From Pseudomonadota bacterium (GTDB lineage: Bacteria; Pseudomonadota; Gammaproteobacteria; Burkholderiales; Burkholderiaceae_E): a DNA stretch of 64,000 nt. Shown here piece by piece: positions 20,078-31,600 of the stretch. The notes beneath the pieces were generated by a model. The model saw only the letters and a list, made by a program, of their open reading frames with translations. It was not told the DNA's origin and did no database searches. The position numbers and the translations under genes were made by a program. The stretch spans positions 1 to 64,000 of the forward strand of contig CAUJHG010000009.1 in the NCBI GenBank assembly GCA_963204785.1, read 5' to 3'. The stretch's first letter is position 1; every line of letters begins with the position of its first letter.

Positions 20078-21319
20078 ATGACCGACGCCACCCCCCGCCA
20101 CTCAGTCCCCAAGGACAAGCTCAGGTTCGTGCTGCTCGAGGGCATCCACGCGTCCGCAGTGCAGGCGCTCGCCGAGGATGGCTACGCCAACGTCGAGACC
20201 CACGCCAAGGCGCTCTCGGGCGACGAACTGATCCGCGCGATCGAGGGCGCGCACTTCATCGGGATCCGCTCGCGCACGCAGATCACCGAGGAAGTGCTGG
20301 CACACGCACCGAAGCTGAGCGCGATCGGCTGCTTCTGCATCGGCACCAACCAGGTCGACCTCGATGCAGCCGCGCGCCGCGGCATCCCGGTGTTCAACGC
20401 GCCCTTCTCCAATACGCGCAGCGTCGCCGAACTGGTGCTGGGCGAGATGATCATGCTGATGCGCGACATCCCGGCCAAGAACGCGAAGCTGCACCGGGGC
20501 CAGTGGGACAAGAGCGCCAGCGGCGCCTATGAGGTGCGCGGCAAGACCCTCGGAATCATCGGCTACGGGCACATCGGCACGCAGGTGGGGATCCTGGCCG
20601 AGCAGCTCGGCATGACCGTGCTGTACCACGACATCGAGAACAAGCTGCCGCTGGGCAATGCCCGTCGCGCGGCCTCGCTGAACGTGCTGCTCTCGGTGTC
20701 CGACGTCGTCACGCTGCACGTTCCCGAGACCCCGGCCACCAAGGACATGATCGGCGCGGCGCAGCTCGCCGCGATGAAGCCCGCAAGCCTGCTGATCAAT
20801 GCCTCGCGCGGCACCGTGGTCGACATCGACGCGCTTGCGGCCGCGCTCGAAAGCAGGCACCTGAGCGGCGCAGCGATCGACGTCTTCCCGACCGAACCGA
20901 AGGGCAACGACGCCTCGTTCGCATCGCCGCTCACGCGCTTCGACAACGTGATCCTGACCCCGCACATCGGCGGCTCCACTGCCGAGGCCCAGGCCAACAT
21001 CGGCGGCGAGGTCGCGGCCAAGCTGATCCGCTACAGCAACAACGGGTCCACGGTGTCGGCAGTGAACTTCCCCGAGGTGGCGCTGCCCGAGCACGCCGGC
21101 AAGTGCCGGCTGCTGCACATCCACCGCAACGTGCCCGGCATCATCGCCAACATCAACGAACGCTTCTCGCGCGCGGGGATCAACATCACCTCGCAGTATC
21201 TGCAGACCAATGCGCACGTCGGCTACGTGGTGATCGACGTCGAGGCCACCGCCAGTCAGGTGGCGCTCGAGGAGCTCGCCGCGATCGAAGGCACGATCCG
21301 CTGCCGGATCCTGTACTGA
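20078..21319 (+). CDS. serA: D-3-phosphoglycerate dehydrogenase
   Basis: The 413-residue enzyme oxidises 3-phosphoglycerate to 3-phosphohydroxypyruvate with NAD+, the first step of serine synthesis. The Rossmann motif is GYGHIGTQVG near 163. Catalytic residues are Arg in NASRGTVVD near 243, Glu in FPTEPKGND near 271 and His in LTPHIGGSTAEAQ near 296. A C-terminal ACT domain (about 340-413; CRLLHIHRNVPGI) is the serine-feedback site. Length and layout match the short E. coli-type SerA. The ATG at 20078 is 13 codons inside a longer open frame and matches the family start. The palindrome at 19954-19970 lies in its promoter region. Confidence 0.95.
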   Translation: MTDATPRHSVPKDKLRFVLLEGIHASAVQALAEDGYANVETHAKALSGDELIRAIEGAHFIGIRSRTQITEEVLAHAPKLSAIGCFCIGTNQVDLDAAARRGIPVFNAPFSNTRSVAELVLGEMIMLMRDIPAKNAKLHRGQWDKSASGAYEVRGKTLGIIGYGHIGTQVGILAEQLGMTVLYHDIENKLPLGNARRAASLNVLLSVSDVVTLHVPETPATKDMIGAAQLAAMKPASLLINASRGTVVDIDALAAALESRHLSGAAIDVFPTEPKGNDASFASPLTRFDNVILTPHIGGSTAEAQANIGGEVAAKLIRYSNNGSTVSAVNFPEVALPEHAGKCRLLHIHRNVPGIIANINERFSRAGINITSQYLQTNAHVGYVVIDVEATASQVALEELAAIEGTIRCRILY

Positions 21320-21458
21320 GCCCCTGAGGCGTGCGCCGGCCCGCCGGCCGGCGGTGGCGCAGCACCGGCCTGGCGCGGCTCGCGCATGGCCGCGCCCCGT
21401 GCAGCCGGGCGGGCGCTGCGGCACAATGAGGGGGCTGCACCGAGATCCCGTCCCCATC

Positions 21459-22070
21459 ATGGTCACGCTCTCCCTCCCCCGCATCGAAGAGCGCCTGCGC
21501 GAGCACCGGCCGACGCTGCTGGATTCCCGCCCCTTCCAGCGCCAGGCGGCGGTGGCGGCGATCCTGCGCGAAAGCGAGGACGGGCCCGAGGTGCTGTTCA
21601 TCAAGCGCGCGCAGCGCCCCGGCGACATCTGGTCGGGGCACATGGCCTTCCCCGGCGGACATCGCGATCCCGGCGACCAGGATCTGGGCGCCACCGCGAT
21701 GCGCGAGACGCAGGAGGAGATCGGCCTGGATCTCTCCCGCCACGCCCGCCTTCTCGGCCACCTGGACCACATGGACATCACGCCCATCGGCACGCAGCGC
21801 CGGATGCTGGTCGTGCCCTACGTGTTCGCGCTCGAAGGCGAGCTGCCGCGGCTGCAGCCGAACTACGAGGTGGCCGCAGTGCTCTGGGGCTCGGTGCCCG
21901 GAATGTTCCACGGCCACACCCTCACCCGCCGCGAGATGCAGGTGCGCGGCGCATCGATGCCCTTCCCCGGCTACGACGTGCAGAACGAACTGGTCTGGGG
22001 CCTCACCTACCGGATGCTGCACCGGTTCTTCTCGGTGCTCGATCCGGGCTGGCAAGGCGCCGACGACTAG
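21459..22070 (+). CDS. NUDIX hydrolase, CoA pyrophosphatase type
   Basis: A 203-residue NUDIX enzyme of the NudL/NUDT7 group, which hydrolyses CoA and its derivatives to 4'-phosphopantetheine and 3',5'-ADP. The group signature precedes the box as GDIWSGHMAFPGGHRDPGD (about 52-70). The NUDIX helix follows as AMRETQEEIGLDL, with the metal-binding glutamates in REtqEE. The start is uncertain: ATG 21459 matches family starts best; ATG 21426 is in frame; neither has a good ribosome site. It converges on the cysteine desulfurase gene. Confidence 0.87.
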   Translation: MVTLSLPRIEERLREHRPTLLDSRPFQRQAAVAAILRESEDGPEVLFIKRAQRPGDIWSGHMAFPGGHRDPGDQDLGATAMRETQEEIGLDLSRHARLLGHLDHMDITPIGTQRRMLVVPYVFALEGELPRLQPNYEVAAVLWGSVPGMFHGHTLTRREMQVRGASMPFPGYDVQNELVWGLTYRMLHRFFSVLDPGWQGADD

Positions 22071-22167
22071 GGTCCGGTCATCCGATCGGGGCGGGCGGCG
22101 ACATCGCTGCCGGCAGCGCCACCGCGCTCCTCACATGGATCCAGCATGCCGGGCGCAGACCCCGGAC

Positions 22168-23346
22168 TCAGGGTCGGGAATCGCCGTCTCCAGCGAACCC
22201 TCGTCCAGCGACGAGCCCCTGCCACGCAGCGATCAGCGCCGTCGCGGCCCGCTCGATCTCCGCCGGCGTCGACATCCACCCGACCGACAGCCGCACCGCT
22301 CCCATTGCGCGCGCGGCGTCCAGGCCCATTGCGGCGAGCACACCGCTGACCGCGTCCTGCCCGGAGTGGCAGGCCGAGCCCACCGAGGCTGCGACCTCGT
22401 CCTGGGCCTGGCGCAGCAGTTCGCGACCGGAGACGCCAGGGAAGCTGAGGTGCAGCGTGTTCGGCAGGCGGTGTTCCGGATGACCATTGAGCGCCAGCCC
22501 CGGCACTGCGACTTCGAGCCGGGCGTGCAGGTCATCGCGCAATGCGCGCAGGTGCCCGGTCGCCTGCGGCAGTCGCTGTGCGGCCAGCCGAGCCGCTTCG
22601 CCGAGCGCGACGATCGCCGCGACGTTCTCGGTGCCCGGACGCAGCCCCCGCTCCTGGTCGGCGCCGTGGAGCACCGGGGCGATCGGTGTGCCCGGGCGCA
22701 GGTAGAGCGCGCCGACGCCCTTGGGCGCGTGGAACTTGTGCCCGGCGAGCGTGAGCAGGTCGACGCCGAGCGCATCGACGTCGAGCGCGAGCTTGCCGGC
22801 GGACTGTGCCGCATCACAGTGCAGGAGCACGCCGCGCGCGCGGGTGATGGCCGAGATCTCGGCAAGCGGCTGGATCGTCCCCACCTCGTTGTTCGCGTGC
22901 ATCACCGAGACCAGCGCGGTGTCCGGCGCGAGTGCGGCCGCCACCTCGTCCGGCGACACGCGGGCGTGCCGGTCCACCGGCAGGACGGTCAGCCGCCAGC
23001 CTCCGCGTTCCAGGGCGCGCGCCGGTTCGAGCACCGCAGGATGCTCGATCGCGCTCACCACCAGGTGGCGCCGCCCGGCCGCTGCAGCGGCCCTCGCGAC
23101 GCCCAGCAGCGCAAGGTTGTTCGCCTCGGTCGCGCAGCCCGTGAAGATGATCTGCGCGGGCGCGCAGCCGATCAGTTGGGCCACCTGGGCGCGCGCAAGC
23201 TCGAGCGCCTGTCGGGCACGCGCGCCGTAGACGTGCGACGACGAGGGGTTGCCGAAACCCTCGTGAAGGAAGGGCAGCATCGCCTGCACGACCGCGGGGT
23301 CGACGGGCGTGGTGGCGTTGCAGTCGAGGTAGACCGGTGCGCGCAT
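22168..23346 (-). CDS. Cysteine desulfurase family protein
   Basis: A 392-residue fold-type I PLP enzyme of the NifS/IscS family, which removes sulfur from cysteine and leaves an enzyme persulfide. It opens VYLDCNATTPVDPAVV. SAIEHPAVL has the His that stacks on PLP near 103, and HCDAAQSAGK holds the PLP Asp. The Schiff-base Lys is in LAGHKFHAPKG near 200. The sulfur-accepting Cys is in GSACHSGQ near 325. The short Cys loop resembles group I enzymes. No scaffold (iscU, sufE) is adjacent. Of two in-frame ATGs, 23346 is chosen because GGGAG is 6 nt away; 23352 would abut it. The gene lies 47 nt downstream of metH on the same strand and probably shares its transcript, linking sulfur from cysteine with methionine synthesis. 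Confidence 0.9.
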   Translation of the reverse strand: MRAPVYLDCNATTPVDPAVVQAMLPFLHEGFGNPSSSHVYGARARQALELARAQVAQLIGCAPAQIIFTGCATEANNLALLGVARAAAAAGRRHLVVSAIEHPAVLEPARALERGGWRLTVLPVDRHARVSPDEVAAALAPDTALVSVMHANNEVGTIQPLAEISAITRARGVLLHCDAAQSAGKLALDVDALGVDLLTLAGHKFHAPKGVGALYLRPGTPIAPVLHGADQERGLRPGTENVAAIVALGEAARLAAQRLPQATGHLRALRDDLHARLEVAVPGLALNGHPEHRLPNTLHLSFPGVSGRELLRQAQDEVAASVGSACHSGQDAVSGVLAAMGLDAARAMGAVRLSVGWMSTPAEIERAATALIAAWQGLVAGRGFAGDGDSRP

Positions 23347-23393
23347 GCGCATCTCCCGTGTGTCCGCGCACCCGATGGGGCGCGGCGCCCGCG

Positions 23394-27245
<3,852 letters not shown>

Positions 27246-27249
27246 GGCG

Positions 27250-27269
27250 GGGTTCCTGCAGGGGAACCC
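27250..27269 (-). promoter_or_regulatory. Palindrome at the metH start, operator or ribosome-site hairpin
   Basis: GGGTTCC (27250-27256) and GGAACCC (27263-27269) form a perfect 7-bp inverted repeat with a 6-nt loop, ending 4 nt before the metH start codon. As RNA it would bury the AGGA ribosome site. As DNA it covers the start point predicted from the -10 box at 27278-27273. Either way it can control metH. Confidence 0.45.
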
Positions 27270-27272
27270 TCG

Positions 27273-27278
27273 ATTCTA
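27273..27278 (-). promoter_or_regulatory. metH: -10 box of metH
   Basis: The minus strand reads CGATAGAATCG here. TAGAAT matches the sigma-70 -10 box at five of six positions. The same 11 bases occur before trkH. The -35 region is weak: TTGCCG on the minus strand is spaced 21 nt away. The predicted start point is close to 27266, giving a leader of about 20 nt. Confidence 0.45.
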
Positions 27279-27372
27279 TCGACGCAGGGCCGCGCGCGTC
27301 GGCAAGACCCCTGTGGTGAGGCCGCCTGCCGCGACGCGACGCGCAGCGCCCCCGCAGGAGCGCGACCGCGCC

Positions 27373-27402
27373 CGCGCTGCCGCGACCTGCCGCGGCAGCG
27401 CG
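27373..27402. repeat. 12-bp inverted repeat between metH and the PaiB-like gene
   Basis: CGCGCTGCCGCG (27373-27384) and CGCGGCAGCGCG (27391-27402) are perfect complements around a 6-nt loop. The structure lies 68 nt before the PaiB-like ATG and 128 nt before metH, so it may be an operator or a leader hairpin of the plus-strand gene. Confidence 0.45.
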
Positions 27403-27470
27403 CATTGCGGCAAGATCCGCAGGACTGCGTGCGCGACGCAGCCCGTCCCCGCCTGCACAGGAGGCCTTCG

Positions 27471-28109
27471 ATGTACCTGCCCGCCCACTTCGCCGAGACC
27501 CGTCCCGAGGTCCTGCACCGCCTGATCGCGGACCACCCCTTCGGCACCCTGGTGAGCGCCGGCGACGGCGGCCTGGACGCGGAGCACATTCCCTTCGAAC
27601 TGGACCCGGGCGCGGGCGAACTCGGCACGCTGCGCGCGCACGTCGCGCGGGCCAACCCGGTGTGGACCGGCGCGCGCGAACACGCCGAGGTCCTGGTGGT
27701 CTTTCGCGCCGCCGACGCCTACGTGTCGCCGAACTGGTATCCGAGCAAGCAGGAGACGCACCGGCACGCGCCGACCTGGAACTACCGCGTGGTGCACGCG
27801 CACGGTCCGCTCCTGGTGCGCGACGACGAGCGCTTCGTGCGTGGCCTGCTCGCGCGGCTGACCCGCACCCACGAGGCCGGCCAGTCGCGGCCCTGGAAGA
27901 TGGGCGACGCCCCGCCCGACTACCTGGACACGATGATCAGGGCGGTGGTCGGGATCGAGATCCCGATCGCGCGGCTGGTCGGCAAGTTCAAGCTCGGGCA
28001 GAACCGCGAAGCGCGCGATCGCATCGGCGCGGCCGACGCGCTCGAGGCCGCCGGCCAGCGCGAACTCGGCCGGGCGATGCGCGACGCCACGCCCGGCGAA
28101 GAGCGCTGA
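27471..28109 (+). CDS. PaiB-like FMN-binding negative transcriptional regulator family protein
   Basis: A 212-residue protein of the FMN-binding split-barrel family named after Bacillus PaiB. It opens MYLPAHFAETRPEVLHRLI and contains FGTLVSAGDGGLDAEHIPF, the flavin-contacting AYVSPNWYPSKQ, and TWNYRVVHAHGPL, all family hallmarks. Despite the family name no DNA-binding domain is seen, so it may be a flavin or heme binding enzyme. CAGGAGG lies 7 nt before the ATG. It is divergent from metH, with a 225-nt intergenic region that contains two palindromes. Confidence 0.88.
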   Translation: MYLPAHFAETRPEVLHRLIADHPFGTLVSAGDGGLDAEHIPFELDPGAGELGTLRAHVARANPVWTGAREHAEVLVVFRAADAYVSPNWYPSKQETHRHAPTWNYRVVHAHGPLLVRDDERFVRGLLARLTRTHEAGQSRPWKMGDAPPDYLDTMIRAVVGIEIPIARLVGKFKLGQNREARDRIGAADALEAAGQRELGRAMRDATPGEER

Positions 28110-28136
28110 GCGCGCCGCGCGCCCGCCCCCCGCCAG

Positions 28137-28211
28137 GGGCCCGACGGACTGTTGTACCTTCTCACCGATGCCGGCAACGGCCAGTTGCTGCGGCTGGAAC
28201 CGCGCACCTGA
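28137..28211 (+). pseudogene. C-terminal relic of a PQQ-dependent sugar dehydrogenase (YliI-like)
   Basis: Between the PaiB-like and FAH genes the plus strand encodes PDGLLYLLTDAGNGQLLRLE followed by PRT and a stop. This is the last beta-strand pair of soluble aldose sugar dehydrogenases (GLLYLLTD...G.LLRLEP). The homology begins near 28137. Upstream in frame there is only proline/arginine low-complexity sequence and no start codon with a ribosome site, so the rest of the gene is gone. It is a deletion scar, not a short gene. Confidence 0.65.
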
Positions 28212-28250
28212 TCGCCGGTCCGCCCCTTCGAGCAAGAACAGGAGCGACGC

Positions 28251-28946
28251 TTGAAGTACGCCTTCCCCCCGCTGCCACCCGTGACGATTCCGGTGGCCGG
28301 CACCGATCTCCACTTCCCGGTCCACCGCATCTACTGCGTGGGCCGCAACTACGTCGAACACGCGCGGGAGATGGGCTTCACAGGCCGCGAGCCGCCCTTC
28401 TTCTTCATGAAGCCTGCCGACGCGCTGGTCGTGGTCGGCGCCGGCTGCATCGGCGAGATCCCCTATCCGCCACGCACCTCGAACCTGCACCACGAGGTGG
28501 AGCTCGTCGTGGCGATCGGCCAGGGCGGCCACGACATCGATGCGGCCGACGCCGGACGCCACGTCTTCGGCTATGCGGTCGGCCTGGACATGACCCGGCG
28601 CGACCTGCAGAACGCGGCCAAGGAGCAGGGCCGCCCCTGGGAGATCGGCAAGAGCCACGACGCCTCGGCCCCGATCGGCCCGATCGTGCGCCGGGAGGAG
28701 GCTGGCGAGATTGCGCGCGCTGCGATCTCGCTGACGGTCAACGGCGAAGCGCGTCAGGCCAGCAGCGTCACGAAGCTGATCTGGAGCATCGAGGAGATCA
28801 TCGGGCACCTGTCGCAGCACTGGACGCTGCAACCCGGCGACCTGATCTTCACCGGCACCCCTGAAGGGGTCGGCCCAGTGGTCCGCGGCGACCTGATGCT
28901 TGCGCGCATCGAGGGCGTCGGCATGCTCGAGGTGCGCGTCGTCTGA
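28251..28946 (+). CDS. Fumarylacetoacetate hydrolase family protein, fumarylpyruvate-hydrolase-like
   Basis: A 231-residue single-domain FAH-fold hydrolase. It opens with VHRIYCVGRNYVEHAREMG and PPFFFMKPADA, a pattern I associate with NagK-type fumarylpyruvate hydrolases of the gentisate pathway. Metal ligands are the Glu pair in LHHEVELVVAIG and an Asp in VGLDMTRRDLQ. The end is FTGTPEGVGPV. It would cleave a C-C bond in a 2,4-diketo acid. The start is the TTG at 28251, with AGGAGCG 5 nt upstream. There is no competing ATG. It follows the dehydrogenase relic, so it may have lost its former upstream neighbour and promoter. Confidence 0.87.
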   Translation: MKYAFPPLPPVTIPVAGTDLHFPVHRIYCVGRNYVEHAREMGFTGREPPFFFMKPADALVVVGAGCIGEIPYPPRTSNLHHEVELVVAIGQGGHDIDAADAGRHVFGYAVGLDMTRRDLQNAAKEQGRPWEIGKSHDASAPIGPIVRREEAGEIARAAISLTVNGEARQASSVTKLIWSIEEIIGHLSQHWTLQPGDLIFTGTPEGVGPVVRGDLMLARIEGVGMLEVRVV

Positions 28947-29030
28947 ACCCGAACCGGCTGCTGCCGGCCTCGCGCGCCGCCCCAGCCCGGGGCGATCGGC
29001 GGCGCTTCGGGACGCGGCGCCGGGCTTCGT

Positions 29031-30077
29031 CTAGTTCGCTGCGTGCCTGCGCACCAGTTCCCGGGCAGCATCGAGCAGCTTGCGGCCGTCGAGCTTCCTC
29101 GCGTTCATTTCGCGCACCCACTCGTCGTCGACCCTGTCGGCCGCCTTGCGGAAGGCCTCGTGCTCGGCCTGCCCCAGGCGCGTGATCGCATTGCCCCGCT
29201 GCTCGGCGCTCCTGCGTCCGCGCGGGTCCGCGCCCGCCTGCGTGCGGCCCAGCCAGGCCGAGGTCTGCAGCCCCGAGTTGGCGTCGATCACCTTCTTCAG
29301 ATCGGCAGGCAGCGCCTCGTACTTCGCGCGGTTCATCGCCATCACGATGGTCGCGGTGTACAGCGCAGGCAGCTTCGGGTCGAACTCGGTGTGGAACTTC
29401 GTCAGTTCGTCGACCTTCACTGCCGGCACCACCTCCCAGGGGATCACCGCGCCGTCGATCACCCCCTTGGAGAGCGCGTCCGGGATCTGCGTGACCGGCA
29501 TTCCCACCGGGGTGGCGCCCAGCGCGGCGAGGAGCCTGGTGGTCAGCCGCGTGGGAGCACGCATCTTCAGCCCCTTCAGATCCTCCACGGAGTTCACCGG
29601 ACGCCTGCGGGTGTGGATCGCCCCGGGACCGTGGACGTGCAGGGCAATCAGGTGGACGTCCCTGAACTCCTCCGCCGCGTGGGTCTGCGCGTACTCCCAG
29701 TAGGCCTTCGAGGTCGCCTCGGGGTCGGTCATCAGGAAGGGCAGCTCGAAGACCTCGGAGCGCGGGAAGCGCCCGGGCGTGTAGCCCGACAGCGTCCAGA
29801 TCACGTCGGCCACACCGTCGCGGACCTGGTCGTACAGGTTGGCGGGCGCGCCGCCCAGCTGCATCGCCGGGTAGCGCTCGAAGCGGATCCGTCCGCCCGA
29901 CTCCTTCTCGACCCTGTCCATCCAGACGCTGTGCATCTCCTTCCAGACCGCCGACTGGGGCGCCATGAAGGTGTGGAACCTGAGCGTCACCGTCTGGGGC
30001 GTCACTGCCTGGGCGATCGCCTGACCGGCGCTTCCCAGGGCCAGTGCCGCGGCGAGCACGAGGTGCTGGAGTCTCAT
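29031..30077 (-). CDS. TRAP transporter substrate-binding protein (DctP family)
   Basis: A 348-residue periplasmic binding protein with a cleaved signal peptide (MRLQHLVLAAALALGSAG, then QAIAQA). It captures an organic acid for the DctQM permease. The mature domain opens VTLRFHTFMAPQSAVW. The helix and strand LKMRAPTRLTTRLLAALGATPV holds the Arg that salt-bridges the ligand carboxylate in this family. AAGGAAGG precedes the ATG. It is divergent from the hydrolase-dctQ-dctM unit, with 208 nt between starts. A TAGAAT on the minus strand at 30207-30202 is a plausible -10. Confidence 0.9.
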   Translation of the reverse strand: MRLQHLVLAAALALGSAGQAIAQAVTPQTVTLRFHTFMAPQSAVWKEMHSVWMDRVEKESGGRIRFERYPAMQLGGAPANLYDQVRDGVADVIWTLSGYTPGRFPRSEVFELPFLMTDPEATSKAYWEYAQTHAAEEFRDVHLIALHVHGPGAIHTRRRPVNSVEDLKGLKMRAPTRLTTRLLAALGATPVGMPVTQIPDALSKGVIDGAVIPWEVVPAVKVDELTKFHTEFDPKLPALYTATIVMAMNRAKYEALPADLKKVIDANSGLQTSAWLGRTQAGADPRGRRSAEQRGNAITRLGQAEHEAFRKAADRVDDEWVREMNARKLDGRKLLDAARELVRRHAAN

Positions 30078-30201
30078 CGTGTGGCCTTCCTTCGTTTCAT
30101 GGTCCGCGTGCGCCCGTGCCGTGTCACCGACTCCGGCGCGGATCGCGCGACGGGCCGGCGCAGGGTCCTCGCCCGAGCGCCCGCCCGTCGCGCAGGGGCG
30201 C

Positions 30202-30207
30202 CATTCT
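30202..30207 (-). promoter_or_regulatory. Possible -10 box of the dctP gene
   Basis: The minus strand reads CTAGAATGG. TAGAAT is five of six to the sigma-70 consensus and lies 125 nt before the ATG. It is 42 bp from the plus-strand box at 30250, so the two divergent promoters are back to back. Confidence 0.35.
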
Positions 30208-30246
30208 AGTCGGTGCGCTGCACCGGCCCGCGCTGCCCGCGCAGCG

Positions 30247-30255
30247 TGCTATAAG
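30247..30255 (+). promoter_or_regulatory. Extended -10 promoter of the hydrolase-TRAP operon
   Basis: TGcTATAAG (30247-30255) is a near-ideal extended -10 element, 30 nt before the ATG at 30286, leaving room for a short leader with the AAGGAGA ribosome site. The -35 position is unlike consensus, as expected with an extended -10. Confidence 0.5.
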
Positions 30256-30285
30256 CCAGGGCCCGGACGCACCAAGGAGATTCAG

Positions 30286-31098
30286 ATGCCCTTCGTGAAC
30301 GCTGACGGCGCCCGCATCTGGTGGCGGGCCGACGGTCACCCCGAACTGCCGCCGCTGCTGATGGTCGGCTCGCTGGGCAGCGACCACGCGGTCTGGAACC
30401 CGGTGATGCCGGGGCTGACCCGGCACTTCCGCGTGATCCGCATGGACAAGCGGGGCCACGGCGCCTCCGATGCACCCGCAGGCGACTACACGATCGAGCG
30501 CCTCGGCCGCGACGTGCTCGCGGTGGCCGACGCCGCGGGCCTTTCCCGCTTCCACTACGTCGGGCTGTCGATCGGCGGAATGATCGGGATGTGGCTCGGA
30601 GCGAACGCCGGCGATCGCATCGAGCGCCTGGTCCTCACCAACACCTCCGCGTGGTCCGACCCGCAGGCGATCGCCGCACGCATCGCGACGGTGCGCAGCC
30701 AGGGCATGGCAGCGATCGCCGATTCGGTGATCGCGCGCTGGTTCACCCCTGCGTTCGCGGCACGCCGAACCGAGATGCAGGCCACGACGCTGAGCACCCT
30801 GCAGTCGATCGACCCCATCGGCTATGCCGGCTGCTGCGCGGCGATCCGCGACATGTCGCTCGAGCCGCAGCTCGGCTCGATCCGGGTGCCCACGCTGGTG
30901 ATCTCGGGCAGCGCCGACGCCTCGGCTCCGCCCGAGCAGGGCCGCCGGCTCGCGGCAGCGATCGCCGGCGCGCGCCATGTCGAGCTGCCGACCGCGCACC
31001 TCGCGCACGCCGAGCAGCCCGAACGCTGGCTGGACTTCGTGATCCGCTTCCTGGAGGGCGGGGATCCCGAGCGCGGCCCGGTCGACGGCACCGCCTGA
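30286..31098 (+). CDS. Alpha/beta-hydrolase, 3-oxoadipate enol-lactonase-like
   Basis: A 270-residue serine hydrolase similar to PcaD, which opens the enol-lactone in the beta-ketoadipate pathway. Its pattern MVGSLGSDHAVWNPVMPGL, MDKRGHGASDAP and nucleophile elbow GLSIGGM (Ser near 97) is the PcaD style. The acid is in SGSADASAPPE and the His in ELPTAHLAHAEQPE near residue 242. AAGGAGA lies 5 nt before the ATG. The dctQ gene follows after 5 nt, so the hydrolase and the TRAP permease are one operon, which suggests that the imported compound is its substrate or a precursor of it. Confidence 0.88.
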   Translation: MPFVNADGARIWWRADGHPELPPLLMVGSLGSDHAVWNPVMPGLTRHFRVIRMDKRGHGASDAPAGDYTIERLGRDVLAVADAAGLSRFHYVGLSIGGMIGMWLGANAGDRIERLVLTNTSAWSDPQAIAARIATVRSQGMAAIADSVIARWFTPAFAARRTEMQATTLSTLQSIDPIGYAGCCAAIRDMSLEPQLGSIRVPTLVISGSADASAPPEQGRRLAAAIAGARHVELPTAHLAHAEQPERWLDFVIRFLEGGDPERGPVDGTA

Positions 31099-31103
31099 CC
31101 CGG

Positions 31104-31589
31104 ATGCAGGCACTGATCGAGCGCCTTGCCGGCGCGCTGGCCGTCCTCGGCGGCCTCGGCGTGGCAGCCATCGCGCTGGTGACCACCGGCAGCGTCGCCT
31201 CGCGCTGGGCCTTCGGTCAGCCGCTGCAGGGCGACACCGAGATCGTCGAGTTCGGCATGGCCGCAGTGGTGGCCTGCTTCCTGCCCCTGTGCCAGTGGCG
31301 GATGGGCAACGTCATCGTCGACTTCGCCACTGCGCGCGCGCCAACGCCACTGCGCGGGATCCTCGACCGCGCCGGCGCGCTGCTGGTGGCGGCGATGCTC
31401 GGCCTGCTTGCCTGGCGCACCGGAGTCGCCGCGATCGACCAGCACCGCTACGGCGCGGTGACGATGCTGCTGCAGTGGCCGCTGTGGATCGCCTACCTGG
31501 CGATGGCGGTGCCGATGGCGCTGACCGCAGCGATCGCGCTGCACACCGCAGTCACCGGGCACAGCGGCGCGCGCGGCGGCGCGGGCTGA
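31104..31589 (+). CDS. TRAP transporter small permease (DctQ family)
   Basis: A 161-residue membrane protein with four hydrophobic helices (about 12-34, 48-70, 92-112 and 125-148). The loop segment GDTEIVEFGMAAVV and QWRMGNVIVDF are the family signature. It forms the Na+-driven TRAP permease with the DctM subunit encoded 11 nt downstream. It starts at ATG 31104, 5 nt after the hydrolase stop. Confidence 0.88.
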   Translation: MQALIERLAGALAVLGGLGVAAIALVTTGSVASRWAFGQPLQGDTEIVEFGMAAVVACFLPLCQWRMGNVIVDFATARAPTPLRGILDRAGALLVAAMLGLLAWRTGVAAIDQHRYGAVTMLLQWPLWIAYLAMAVPMALTAAIALHTAVTGHSGARGGAG

Positions 31590-31600
31590 GGGCTGCGCCG

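Noticed and set aside
27246-27470. Cobalamin riboswitch before metH
   Set aside because: The conserved B12 box and surrounding helices are not present on the minus strand, and the predicted leader is only about 20 nt.
28140-28211. The 23-codon stretch as a genuine small protein gene
   Set aside because: There is no start codon with a ribosome site, and the sequence equals only the end of a much larger known enzyme family.
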